Source: UBA9715 sp045614225 (GTDB lineage: Bacteria; Actinomycetota; Coriobacteriia; Coriobacteriales; Eggerthellaceae). Taken from it: a stretch of 64,000 nt of DNA. This document shows positions 34,937-43,857 of the stretch, piece after piece. The stretch's first letter is position 1. Each line of letters opens with the position of its first letter. Location of the stretch: the NCBI GenBank assembly GCA_045614225.1, contig JAZLCO010000115.1:1-64000 (forward strand). Direction: 5' to 3'. The notes beneath the pieces were generated by a model that saw only the letters and a list, made by a program, of their open reading frames with translations, did not search any database and had not been told where the DNA came from. Made by a program: the position numbers and the translations under genes.

Positions 34937-36447
34937 GCTTGACGAAGGTCGGCAAGGTTTGGCTCGTGGGAGCTGGCCCCGGCGATGCGGGTCTGTTCAC
35001 GCGCAAGGGCTACGATGTGCTGCAGCAAGCAGACGTGGTCGTGTATGACGCGCTTGTTGGCGACGGCGTGCTCGCCTGCGTGCCACGTGGTGCGCGCACG
35101 ATTGATGTGGGCAAACGCGCAGCCAACCACACGATGCGCCAGGAGCAGATCAGCCAGGTGCTGCTCGACGAGGCGCTTGCGGGCAACAAGGTCGTGCGCC
35201 TGAAGGGCGGCGACCCGTTCATGTTCGGCCGCGGCGGTGAGGAACTCGAGCTGCTTGCCGAGCACGGTGTGCCGTACGAAGTGGTTCCCGGCATCACGTC
35301 GGCACTTGCCGTGCCGGCGTACAACGGCATTCCCGTGACGCACCGCGATTTCACGTCATCGCTTCACATCATCACTGGCCACAAGCGCGCCGGCGCCGAT
35401 TACGACATCGACTTCGAGGCGCTCGTGCGCACGAAGGGCACGCTCGTGTTCCTCATGGGCGTCCGTTCGCTTCCCGACATCATGGAAGGCCTGCTCTCGG
35501 CGAGTATGAGCCCCGACATGCCGGCCGCCGTTCTGCAAGAGGGAACGACAGCGGGCCAAAGGCGCGTCGTGGCTACAGTCTCCACGTTGGCTGAGCGTGC
35601 TGCCGAGGCGCAGATCGAAGCGCCGGCCATCATCGTCGTCGGCGGTGTGTGCGCTCTGGCGGACGAGTTCGAATGGTACGAGAAGCTTCCGCTTTCGGGT
35701 TGCAAGGTTGTGGTCACGCGACCTGCCGAGCTCGTGTCCACGATGTCGGATCGGCTTCGCAAGCTGGGCGCCGAAGTGCTCGACGTGCCGGCAATTGCGA
35801 CCGTGCCCATCGAAGACAATGAGGCGTTGGCAAATGCTTTCGAAAACATTGCCCTTTACGATTGGGTTGTCTTCACGAGTCCTTCGGGCGTGCGCATTTT
35901 CTTTGACGAGATGCTCAAAGCTGAGGTCGACTGCCGCCTCCTCACGGGCGAAATCGCAGCGCTCGGGCAGGGAACGGCAAACGAGCTGCGCAAGCATGGC
36001 TATTTCGCCGACCTTGTGCCCGAAGGCGCGACGGGAGAGGCGCTCGGCGAAGCGCTTGCCGAAACCGCCGAGCCCAATTCGCGCATTCTCATCCCACGTG
36101 CCCGCATCGGCAACCCCGAACTCGTGGAGATTCTTGTTAAGGCAGGGCATGCCGTCGATGACGTACCCACCTACGACACTGTTTCGCTTGAGGGCGGCTT
36201 GATCAATCTTGCCGGCCAATTCGAGGAGGGGCGAATCTTCTGTGTGGCGTTCACCAGCTCGTCGGGCGTGCGTGCTTTCGTCGAGGCCCATCCCGACGTC
36301 GATCCGACTCGTGTTTGTGCGGCGTGCATCGGCGAAAAGACCCGTGCGACTGCCGAGGGCTTCGGCATGAAGACGTTCATGTCCGAACGTGCGACGATGG
36401 ATAGCTTGGCCGCTGCCATAATGAGAGAATATGCTCAGAAGGACTAA
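34933..36447 (+). CDS. cobA-hemD: Uroporphyrinogen III methyltransferase / synthase fusion
   Basis: 504-residue fusion. Residues 1 to about 245 are the SAM-dependent C2/C7 methylase that makes precorrin-2 (VWLVGAGPGDAGLFTRKG, VVRLKGGDPFMFGRGGEE, VPGITSALAVPAYNGIP). Residues about 255-504 are uroporphyrinogen III synthase (VVVTRPAE, DWVVFTSPSGVRIFF, AFTSSSGVRAF). HemD makes the substrate used by CobA, so the fusion steers uroporphyrinogen III to siroheme and cobalamin. The start codon overlaps the hemC stop. This fusion is common in Firmicutes and Actinobacteria. Confidence 0.96.
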   Translation: MSLTKVGKVWLVGAGPGDAGLFTRKGYDVLQQADVVVYDALVGDGVLACVPRGARTIDVGKRAANHTMRQEQISQVLLDEALAGNKVVRLKGGDPFMFGRGGEELELLAEHGVPYEVVPGITSALAVPAYNGIPVTHRDFTSSLHIITGHKRAGADYDIDFEALVRTKGTLVFLMGVRSLPDIMEGLLSASMSPDMPAAVLQEGTTAGQRRVVATVSTLAERAAEAQIEAPAIIVVGGVCALADEFEWYEKLPLSGCKVVVTRPAELVSTMSDRLRKLGAEVLDVPAIATVPIEDNEALANAFENIALYDWVVFTSPSGVRIFFDEMLKAEVDCRLLTGEIAALGQGTANELRKHGYFADLVPEGATGEALGEALAETAEPNSRILIPRARIGNPELVEILVKAGHAVDDVPTYDTVSLEGGLINLAGQFEEGRIFCVAFTSSSGVRAFVEAHPDVDPTRVCAACIGEKTRATAEGFGMKTFMSERATMDSLAAAIMREYAQKD

Positions 36448-36503
36448 AGCGCATTACTGCGAGGGTGCGTTGTCGACGCCCCATGGGAAGGGAAGGATTG
36501 ACA

Positions 36504-37487
36504 ATGGAACTGCTGCAACGTTCGCGCCGCCTGCGCGGCACCGAGGCGCTCCGCAAGATGGTGCGTGAAACGCGCGCCGATGCGTCGTCGCTCATCTACC
36601 CGATGTTCGTCTGCGAGGGCACGGGTGTCAAAGAGGAAATCACCTCCATGCCCGGCCAGTACCGCTGGTCACTCGACCGCTTCCCTGAGAAGCTCGAAGA
36701 GCTTGCGGCCGCGGGTGTGACGAGCTACATGTTGTTCGGCATTCCCGATGTGAAAGACGAAGTCGCATCGTCGGCATACGCTGAAGACGGCATCGTGCAG
36801 CGCGCGGTGCGCCTTGCCAAGGAACGCTATCCCGAGCTGTATTGCATCACCGACGTGTGCTTGTGCGAGTACACGAGCCATGGGCATTGCGGCATGCTCA
36901 AAGGCCACGAGGTCGACAACGACCCGTCGGTCGAGCTGCTCGCGCGCACGGCTGTGTCACATGCTGCCGCTGGCGCAGACATGGTGGCGCCCTCCGACAT
37001 GATGGACGGGCGCGTGCTGGGCATCCGCCAGGCGCTCGATGCGAACGGGTTCAACACCACGCCCATCATGGCGTACTCGGTGAAGTATGCAAGTGGCTTC
37101 TATGGTCCCTTCCGCGAGGCGGCCGATTCGGCGCCGGCGTTTGGTGATCGTCGTGCCTATCAGATGGACGTGCACAACCGCCGCGAAGCCATCAAGAAAG
37201 CCCTGCAAGACATCGAGCAGGGTGCCGATATCGTCATGGTCAAGCCGGCCATGTCGTTCCTCGACCTGGTGCGCGAAGTGCACGATGCGGTGAACGTGCC
37301 CGTCGCAGCCTATAGCGTGAGCGGCGAGTACGCCATGGTTAAGGCTGCAGCTGAGCGTGGCTGGATCGACGAGGAGCGCATCGTGGGCGAGATGGCCACA
37401 TCGGCCTACCGCGCGGGCGCGCACATCTACCTGACTTACTACGCCGAGCTTGTTGCGAAGCTCATGGACGAGGGCGTAATCGGCTAA
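36504..37487 (+). CDS. hemB: 5-aminolevulinate dehydratase
   Basis: Condenses two 5-aminolevulinates to porphobilinogen. 327 residues from ATG 36504 with GGAAGG upstream. The zinc-cysteine motif DVCLCEYTSHGHCG identifies the Zn-dependent form. The Schiff-base lysines are in AYSVKYASGFYGPF and DIVMVKPAMSFLD. Confidence 0.97.
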   Translation: MELLQRSRRLRGTEALRKMVRETRADASSLIYPMFVCEGTGVKEEITSMPGQYRWSLDRFPEKLEELAAAGVTSYMLFGIPDVKDEVASSAYAEDGIVQRAVRLAKERYPELYCITDVCLCEYTSHGHCGMLKGHEVDNDPSVELLARTAVSHAAAGADMVAPSDMMDGRVLGIRQALDANGFNTTPIMAYSVKYASGFYGPFREAADSAPAFGDRRAYQMDVHNRREAIKKALQDIEQGADIVMVKPAMSFLDLVREVHDAVNVPVAAYSVSGEYAMVKAAAERGWIDEERIVGEMATSAYRAGAHIYLTYYAELVAKLMDEGVIG

Positions 37488-37527
37488 AATGGCACACCCT
37501 TCCCTGGGAGCGTTGTGCCACTTTGCG

Positions 37528-37603
37528 CAATCACGTTCCCCGCGGGAAAGTGATTGTTGATGGTGAACTGGTCCGATCGATTTCCCGCGGGGAACTTGAT
37601 CGG
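37528..37603. repeat. Two palindrome C copies between hemB and hemL
   Basis: CAATCACGTTCCCCGCGGGA up to GTGATTG (37528-37556), and CCGATCGATTTCCCGCGGGG up to GATCGG (37573-37603). Each has self-complementary outer arms and a TTCCC-GCG-GGGAA core. The outer arms differ between copies but keep pairing within each copy, a sign of selection for structure. Confidence 0.8.
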
Positions 37604-37624
37604 GATGAGAGGAAGAGGCGATCG

Positions 37625-38902
37625 ATGACGACATCTGCCGAACTGATGGAACGTGCTGTGCAGGTCATTCCAGGTGGGGTGAACTCACCGGTACGTGCGT
37701 ATCGCAGCGTCGGGCTGACACCGCGGTTCATCGAGCGGGCTGACGGCCCGTACGTATGGGATGTCGAAGGCAACCGTTACCTCGACTACATCGGATCGTG
37801 GGGCCCCATGATCCTGGGCCACAACAATCCAGCTGTGCGTGAGGCTGTTGTAAAAGCATGCGAGCGCGGCATGAGCTTTGGCGCTGCGACCGAGCTTGAA
37901 GTGGAAATCGCCGAGTTCATCTGTTCAACCGTGCCGCATATCGAGATGATCCGCATGGTGAATTCTGGCACCGAGGCCGTCATGAGCGCATTGCGCTTGG
38001 CACGCGGGTTCACCGGACGCGACAAAATCGTCAAGTTCGCGGGCAACTACCACGGCCACAGCGATTGCATGCTCGTTGCCGCCGGCTCCGGCGTCATGAC
38101 GGCAGGTGTTCCCGACAGCGCAGGCGTGCCTGCGGGGTGTGCCCAGGATACGCTCACCGCAACCTACAACGACTTGGAAAGCGTGCGCGTGCTGTTCGAC
38201 GAGAACCCCAGCCAAATCGCAGCGGTCATCGTCGAACCGGTCGCGGCGAACATGGGCGTCGTTCTTCCCGCGCCCGGCTTTTTGGAAGGCTTGCGCGCGC
38301 TGTGCGACGAGCAAGGTGCATTGCTCGTGTTCGACGAGGTCATCTGCGGGTTCCGCTTGGCCTACGGCGGAGCGGCCGAGCGTTTCGACATCACGCCCGA
38401 CCTTGTCACGTATGGAAAGATCATTGGCGGCGGCATGCCGGTCGGTGCATTCGGCGGGCGCCGCGACATCATGGAGTGCATGGCACCGGTCGGCCCCGTT
38501 TATCAGGCGGGCACGTTGTCGGGCAACCCCATCGCGATGACGGCGGGGTTCGTCCAGTTGAAAGAGCTGCACGGCCATCCCGAGATTTACGACCGTCTCG
38601 ACCAGGCGGGGGAGCGTCTTTTCGGCGGCATTGCGCATCTGCTCGAACAGTATGAGGCGCCTTGCACGATCAACCACGTTGGCTCGATTGGCAGCACGTT
38701 CTTCACGCCGAATCCTGTGACCGACTATGCTTCGGCGAAGACCTCCGACACCGAGGCGTTTGCGCGCTACTTCCGTTTCATGCTCGACCGTGGGTTCGCG
38801 CTTGCGCCTTCGCAGTTCGAGGCCATGTTCATCTCGGCAGCGCACGACGATGCCGTCCTCGACGAAACGCTCGATGCCATCGAAGCGTTCTTGAAGATGT
38901 AA
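37625..38902 (+). CDS. hemL: Glutamate-1-semialdehyde 2,1-aminomutase
   Basis: PLP enzyme that completes the C5 route to 5-aminolevulinate. 425 residues from ATG 37625, with GAGGAAGAGG upstream. The start VIPGGVNSPVRAYRSVG, the segment GNYHGHSDCML and the PLP-lysine motif TYGKIIGGGMPVGA are canonical. With HemA it forms the route from glutamate, the product of the upstream nitrogen island. Confidence 0.97.
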   Translation: MTTSAELMERAVQVIPGGVNSPVRAYRSVGLTPRFIERADGPYVWDVEGNRYLDYIGSWGPMILGHNNPAVREAVVKACERGMSFGAATELEVEIAEFICSTVPHIEMIRMVNSGTEAVMSALRLARGFTGRDKIVKFAGNYHGHSDCMLVAAGSGVMTAGVPDSAGVPAGCAQDTLTATYNDLESVRVLFDENPSQIAAVIVEPVAANMGVVLPAPGFLEGLRALCDEQGALLVFDEVICGFRLAYGGAAERFDITPDLVTYGKIIGGGMPVGAFGGRRDIMECMAPVGPVYQAGTLSGNPIAMTAGFVQLKELHGHPEIYDRLDQAGERLFGGIAHLLEQYEAPCTINHVGSIGSTFFTPNPVTDYASAKTSDTEAFARYFRFMLDRGFALAPSQFEAMFISAAHDDAVLDETLDAIEAFLKM

Positions 38903-38944
38903 CGACGACCTCTTTCTCATGACTCTGTTCGAACGGTCTTGCCT

Positions 38945-40084
38945 ATGAAGCAGCTCGAGGAATACATAAACGTCGGAACGAAGCGCATGCGCTGCGGGTA
39001 CACCACGGGCACATGCGCCGCTGCTGCCGCACGCGCTGCGGCCGAGCTGCTGTTGCGCGGCGAGCTCGTGCCTGCCGTGACCGTGTCGACGCCTGCAGGC
39101 GTCGGTGTGATCGTCGAGGTCGAGGAACACGATTCGGGCAACGGCTGGGCGCAATGCGCTGTTCAGAAAGACTCGGGTGACGATCCCGACGTCACGAACG
39201 GCGCGCTCGTGTATGCGCGTGTCGAGTTTTGCGACAAGCCAGGCATCACGATTGACGGCGGCATCGGCGTTGGGCGCGTTACGCGCGAGGGGCTCGATCA
39301 GCCCGTGGGCGCGGCAGCTATCAACTCGACGCCACGGCGCATGATTGCCGAGCAGGTCGAGAACGTGTTGGAAGAAGCGCCTACGTTCGAAAAAGGTTTG
39401 CTCGTCACCGTCTCCATTCCTGCAGGGGTGGAATTGGCGGCGAAAACCTTCAATCCACGGCTCGGCATCGAGGGCGGCATCTCCGTGCTCGGTACGGGCG
39501 GCATCGTGCGTCCGATGAGCGAAGACGCCCTCATCTCGTCGATCGAGCTCGAGATGAAGACGCTGCGGGCTCGTGGTGTGGTGGACCTGCTCGTCGTACC
39601 CGGCAACTACGGGCGCGATTTCGCATGCGGACAGCTCGAGCTCGACATGGACCAAGCGGTTTCGTGCTCGAATTACTTCGGCGCCACGCTCGATGCGGCG
39701 GTGGTGCTCGGGTTCGAGCGCGTGCTCATCGTCGGCCATATCGGCAAGATGGCAAAGGTTGCAGGCGGCATCATGAACACGCATTCGCGCGTGGCCGATT
39801 GCCGCGTCGAGGTGCTGGCGGCGCATGCTGCGCTCGTTGGCGCCCCGCAGGAAGTCGTTGCGAGCATTATGGAAGCGGCAACAACCGATGCGGCGCTTGA
39901 TGCGCTCATCGCCTGCGGGCTTGCGGATGCAACCATGGCGTCTCTCATGGAGCGTTTGGCTGACAAGTTAGCTCACCGTTCAGGTGCCGTGCAGGTTGAA
40001 GCCATCGTTTTCTCGAACGTCCATGGCGTGCTTGGCAAGACGCCCGGTGCCGACGAATTGGCGGAGGTGTTCGCCTCAAGTTGA
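38945..40084 (+). CDS. cbiD: Cobalt-precorrin-5B C1-methyltransferase
   Basis: Methylates C1 in the anaerobic corrin pathway. 379 residues from ATG 38945; an in-frame TTG two codons upstream is possible. Typical motifs are RCGYTTGTCAAAAARAA, the glycine-rich GTGGIVRPMSE, NYGRDFA and VGHIGKMAKVAGG. It marks the oxygen-independent pathway. A small hairpin lies after the stop. Confidence 0.96.
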   Translation: MKQLEEYINVGTKRMRCGYTTGTCAAAAARAAAELLLRGELVPAVTVSTPAGVGVIVEVEEHDSGNGWAQCAVQKDSGDDPDVTNGALVYARVEFCDKPGITIDGGIGVGRVTREGLDQPVGAAAINSTPRRMIAEQVENVLEEAPTFEKGLLVTVSIPAGVELAAKTFNPRLGIEGGISVLGTGGIVRPMSEDALISSIELEMKTLRARGVVDLLVVPGNYGRDFACGQLELDMDQAVSCSNYFGATLDAAVVLGFERVLIVGHIGKMAKVAGGIMNTHSRVADCRVEVLAAHAALVGAPQEVVASIMEAATTDAALDALIACGLADATMASLMERLADKLAHRSGAVQVEAIVFSNVHGVLGKTPGADELAEVFASS

Positions 40085-40093
40085 TAAGACATG

Positions 40094-40122
40094 ATGGGGC
40101 GCTTCTTTGGAGCGCGTCCCAT
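40094..40122 (+). other. Intercistronic hairpin between cbiD and cbiF
   Basis: ATGGG-GCGCT pairs with AGCGC-GT-CCCAT around a 7-base loop, 10 bp after the cbiD stop. No T-run follows; it may affect mRNA processing within the operon. Confidence 0.5.
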
Positions 40123-40173
40123 GCTCGATAGGTCATTGAATTTGGAAACTGTCGTCTGTGCAGGAAAGGAAAC

Positions 40174-40938
40174 ATGATGATTCACTTCGTAGGTGCGGGT
40201 TCAGGAGCTGCAGATCTCATCACAGTTCGTGGCGCAAAGCTGCTCGGGGAGGCCGATGTCATCATCTACGCCGGTTCGCTCGTCAACCCGGCGCTGCTCG
40301 AATACGCGAAGGAAGGCGCCGAGATCCACAATTCGGCCCACATGACGCTTGAACAGGTCATCGAGACCATGAAAGCCGCGGAGGCTGAAGGCAAGATGAC
40401 CGTGCGCTTGCACACGGGCGATCCGTCGCTGTATGGCGCGCACCGCGAGCAGATGGACCTGCTCGACGAGGCGGGCATTTCCTACGACGTCGTGCCGGGC
40501 GTCTCGTCGTTCTGCGGTGCGGCTGCTGCGCTCAATGCAGAGTACACGCTTCCCAACGTTTCGCAATCGGTCATCATCACGCGCATGGAAGGCCGCACGC
40601 CCGTGCCCGATGGCGAGAAGCTGCGCAAGATGGCGTCCCACGGCTGCACGTTGGTGCTCTTCCTGTCGACGAGCTTGCTTGACGGTGCCGTCGAGGAGTT
40701 GCTCGCGGGCGGCGCCTATACGGAAGATACGCCGGCAGCCATCGTCTACAAGGCCACCTGGCCTGACCAGAAGGTCTGGCGCTGCACGATCGGCACGCTT
40801 GCCGAGACGGCGCGCGAGGCCGGCGTGAAGAACACAGCCCTCATCACGATCGGCGGTTTCCTGGGCGATGCCTACGATCGTTCGCGTCTGTACGACCCGA
40901 CGTTCACCCACATGTTTAGGAAAGGTACGGAGGATTAG
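40174..40938 (+). CDS. cbiF: Cobalt-precorrin-4 C11-methyltransferase
   Basis: SAM-dependent C11 methylation. 254 residues from ATG 40174 (MMIHFVGAGSGAADLITVRG), preceded by AGGAAAGGAAAC. Family motifs VIIYAGSLVNPALL, LHTGDPSLYGAHREQ, VPGVSSFCGAAAAL and TRMEGRTPVP are all present. Confidence 0.97.
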   Translation: MMIHFVGAGSGAADLITVRGAKLLGEADVIIYAGSLVNPALLEYAKEGAEIHNSAHMTLEQVIETMKAAEAEGKMTVRLHTGDPSLYGAHREQMDLLDEAGISYDVVPGVSSFCGAAAALNAEYTLPNVSQSVIITRMEGRTPVPDGEKLRKMASHGCTLVLFLSTSLLDGAVEELLAGGAYTEDTPAAIVYKATWPDQKVWRCTIGTLAETAREAGVKNTALITIGGFLGDAYDRSRLYDPTFTHMFRKGTED

Positions 40939-40974
40939 CGTCCCAAAGGGAATCGCATCCTTCGGATTGATTTC

Positions 40975-41994
40975 ATGCAAACGATCGGAATCATAGCGTT
41001 CACCAAGGCGGGATGTGCACTCGCGAAGAAGCTGGCAGATGGGCTTGGTCTGGGCTCTGGCTCTGTATGCGGTCCCGCGCGCTTCGCTGATGAGCTTGGC
41101 ATCGATGCTTACGGGAGTCTCGATGCGTGGACGCAAGCACATTTCACCACTGACGATGCGCTCATCTTCGTGGGCGCGAGTGGTATCGCTGTGCGCGCAA
41201 TCGCGCCGCATGTGCGCGACAAGTTTTCCGACCCGGCGGTTGTAAGCGTCGATGAGGCGGGTCGCTTCGTCGTCCCGTTGCTCTCCGGGCACGTCGGAGG
41301 GGCGAACGAGCTTGCGCGCGATATAGCCGTCATCACGGGTGGTCAAGCTGCCGTTTCGACGGCAACCGACGTCAACGGCCTGTTCGCCGTCGACGAATGG
41401 GCGGCTCGTCATGGGTTTGCCATCCTCGAGCGCAGCATCGCCAAGGAGATTTCTGCCGCATTGCTCGACGGACGTCCTGTTGGATTCAGGTCCGACTTCG
41501 AGCTGGATGAAAAGCCATCCGGCGTAACGGAAGGCGCTGCTGACATCGGGTTCGTCGTGTCGCTGGATGATTCGGCCATGCCGTTCTCGCGAACGCTTCA
41601 TCTCGTTCCACGCGTCGCAACCGTGGGCGTGGGATGTAGAAAAGGAACTGACCCGTCTGCTCTCGAGCAGGCGGTTGCCGATGCGCTCGCCGAAGCCAAC
41701 GTGTCGGCCAAGGCTGTCACGGCAATTGCGTCGATCGACGTCAAGAAGGACGAGCTGGCGATACTCGAGCTCGCCTCCAAAATGGGATGGTCACCTGTGT
41801 TTTATACGGCAGACGAATTGGCCGCTGTGCCAGGCGAGTTCTCCTCATCGGATTTCGTGAAACGCACAGTTGGTGTTGACAACGTTTGCGAGCGAGCTGC
41901 CTGCGCGTCGGGCGGCGAACTCGTGCTTGGCAAGCAAGCTGGCGGTGGCATCACCGTCGCAATCGCATGTGTTAAAGAGGGACAGCCCCTTTAA
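40975..41994 (+). CDS. cbiG: Cobalt-precorrin-5A hydrolase
   Basis: Opens the delta-lactone and releases acetaldehyde. 339 residues from ATG 40975. The N-terminal domain (IGIIAFTKAGC), the central motif LIFVGASGIAVRAIAPHV with PLLSGHVGGANELAR, and the C-terminal domain (VGVGCRKGTD, ASIDVKKDE) are complete. The last residues (VKEGQPL) and the stop codon are encoded by a palindrome B copy, so the C-terminus has been rewritten by the repeat. Confidence 0.96.
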   Translation: MQTIGIIAFTKAGCALAKKLADGLGLGSGSVCGPARFADELGIDAYGSLDAWTQAHFTTDDALIFVGASGIAVRAIAPHVRDKFSDPAVVSVDEAGRFVVPLLSGHVGGANELARDIAVITGGQAAVSTATDVNGLFAVDEWAARHGFAILERSIAKEISAALLDGRPVGFRSDFELDEKPSGVTEGAADIGFVVSLDDSAMPFSRTLHLVPRVATVGVGCRKGTDPSALEQAVADALAEANVSAKAVTAIASIDVKKDELAILELASKMGWSPVFYTADELAAVPGEFSSSDFVKRTVGVDNVCERAACASGGELVLGKQAGGGITVAIACVKEGQPL

Positions 41995-41995
41995 C
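41971..41995. repeat. Palindrome B copy 3, overlapping the cbiG stop
   Basis: GTTAAAGAGGGACAGCCCCT followed by TTAAC, a palindrome with a GGGAC-like centre. It supplies the last seven codons and stop of cbiG. Confidence 0.7.
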
Positions 41996-42021
41996 GCGAC
42001 CTCGAAACAATAGGAGGAAAC

Positions 42022-42765
42022 GTGGAAAACGGAAAGCTGTACGTCATTGGTTTGGGCCCTGGTGGGGCAGAAGACATGTCGGGGCGCGCGCGTGCGGCTA
42101 TCGAGTCGTGCGAGGTGGTCGCGGGCTATACGGTCTACGTTGACCTGCTGCGCGAGGAGTTCCCTGACAAGGAGATACTCACGACGCCGATGCGCAAGGA
42201 AGTCGAACGTTGCCGCATGGCGCTCGAAGAGGCCGTTGCTGGACGCAAGGTGGCCATGGTGTGCTCGGGCGATCCGGGCGTATACGGCATGGCCGGCCTT
42301 ATCTACGAGCTCGCCCACGAGTATCCGCCTGTTGACATCGAGGTCATTCCTGGCGTCTCCGCATCGAATGGTGGTGCGGCGGTGCTCGGTGCGCCGCTCA
42401 TGCACGACTACTGCGTCATCTCGCTTTCCGACTTGCTCACGCCGTGGGAGAAGATTGAGAAGCGTCTCATCGCTGCTGCCGAAGCCGATTTCGTCATCAG
42501 CTTGTACAACCCCTCATCTCACAAGCGCCCTGATTACCTTCAGAAAGCGTGCGATATTCTACTCGCTCATAAGGATGGGGCTACGGTGTGTGGCACGGTG
42601 CGTAATATCGGGCGCGAGGGCGAGGAAGCCAGCGTCATGACACTCGCCGAGTTGCGCGATACGCCAGTCGATATGTTCACGACCGTCTTCATTGGGAACA
42701 GTCAGACTGTAGAGCTAGACGGTCGCATGGTGACTCCGCGCGGCTATCTGCAGCGGGAAGATTAA
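42022..42765 (+). CDS. cbiH: Cobalt-precorrin-3B C17-methyltransferase
   Basis: Ring-contraction methylase of the anaerobic pathway. The start is GTG 42022 behind a strong TAGGAGGAAAC; 247 residues. Motifs LYVIGLGPGGAEDMSGRA, VCSGDPGVYGMAGL, VIPGVSASNGGAAVLGAP and YNPSSHKRPDYL match CobJ/CbiH. No fused extra domain is present. Confidence 0.96.
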   Translation: MENGKLYVIGLGPGGAEDMSGRARAAIESCEVVAGYTVYVDLLREEFPDKEILTTPMRKEVERCRMALEEAVAGRKVAMVCSGDPGVYGMAGLIYELAHEYPPVDIEVIPGVSASNGGAAVLGAPLMHDYCVISLSDLLTPWEKIEKRLIAAAEADFVISLYNPSSHKRPDYLQKACDILLAHKDGATVCGTVRNIGREGEEASVMTLAELRDTPVDMFTTVFIGNSQTVELDGRMVTPRGYLQRED

Positions 42766-42801
42766 AGCGCGTCTTGCAAATAGACGCATGAAGGAGGGAC
42801 G

Positions 42802-43857
42802 ATGATAGGCGTCATCTTGGCGAACACAGGGTCGCCATCATCGCCCGATCCAGATGATATCGAGAAATACCTGAGCGAGTTCCTCATGGATGAGCGTATC
42901 AGGCAGCTTCCAAAACCAGTTTGGAAGTGGCTGGTCACGCGCAAGATTCTTCCCAAGCGCAAGTATTCCTCTGCGCAACGTTATCGTTTCATCTGGCAAC
43001 CCGACGGCTCGCCGCTGCTTGCCCAGTCGCGTGCCTTGGCGAAAAAAGTGCAAGACCTGTTCGACGCCGATTGCGCTTCCGATGGTGCACATGCGAACGA
43101 TGCGACCGTCGTCGTACGCAGCGCCATGAGCTACGGGTCGCCTTCCATTGCCGAGGTTCTGGCCGATTTCCGTAATGCGGGCGTCGACAGGGTTGTGCTG
43201 CTGCCGCTGTATCCCCAGAGCGCTTATTCGCCCACAATGGCCGTGGTCGATTCATTTTGGCGAGCCCAAGATCAAATCGGATGGCATCCTGATTCCACGG
43301 TAATCGACAACTATCATAACGATGAAGGTTATATTGCCGCTATCGTTCGCTCGATTCGTAACGTGGGCTTTGATGCGCCAGCAGGCGATAGACTGCTACT
43401 GTCACTTCATGCAATTCCGCTGAAAGACGAAGCGGCAGGCGACACGTATCGCGAGCAGATTGCGGAATCAGTTGAGCTCATCGCAGATGGACTGGGCATC
43501 GACCCAGATACGATCACCGTTGCATATCAAAGCGTCTTCGGCAACGACCCCTCGAAATGGACAGCGCCACTAACACGTGACGTGCTTGCTGGCTGGCGCG
43601 ATGGTGATTTCCGCGTGGTGTTCGCATGCCCAGGTTTCTCGGTCGACTGCCTCGAAACGCTTTACGATGTGCCGCACGAGATGGTTACCGCGCTTGAAGG
43701 CGAGGAGGCCAAACCCGTTGTCGACCATGTTGGCACCGACATCCAAGCTGCCTGCAACACTTCGGGACGTTTCGTGTGGGTGCCCAGTCTCAACGCGTCT
43801 GATGAGCATGCTGAGCTGGTCAAGGCTGTTATCGAGAAGTCCTTGCAGCAGTCTTAG
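42802..43857 (+). CDS. hemH: Ferrochelatase
   Basis: Inserts Fe2+ into protoporphyrin IX or coproporphyrin III. 351 residues from ATG 42802 with AAGGAGGG upstream. The active-site His lies in LLLSLHAIPLKD, where most family members have SAHGLP, and the catalytic Glu in VVFACPGFSVDCLETLYDV. No hemE, hemN, hemY or hemQ is in the window, so the heme route cannot be decided here. It is the last gene of the operon and its stop overlaps, tail to tail, that of the radical SAM gene by 4 bp. Confidence 0.94.
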   Translation: MIGVILANTGSPSSPDPDDIEKYLSEFLMDERIRQLPKPVWKWLVTRKILPKRKYSSAQRYRFIWQPDGSPLLAQSRALAKKVQDLFDADCASDGAHANDATVVVRSAMSYGSPSIAEVLADFRNAGVDRVVLLPLYPQSAYSPTMAVVDSFWRAQDQIGWHPDSTVIDNYHNDEGYIAAIVRSIRNVGFDAPAGDRLLLSLHAIPLKDEAAGDTYREQIAESVELIADGLGIDPDTITVAYQSVFGNDPSKWTAPLTRDVLAGWRDGDFRVVFACPGFSVDCLETLYDVPHEMVTALEGEEAKPVVDHVGTDIQAACNTSGRFVWVPSLNASDEHAELVKAVIEKSLQQS

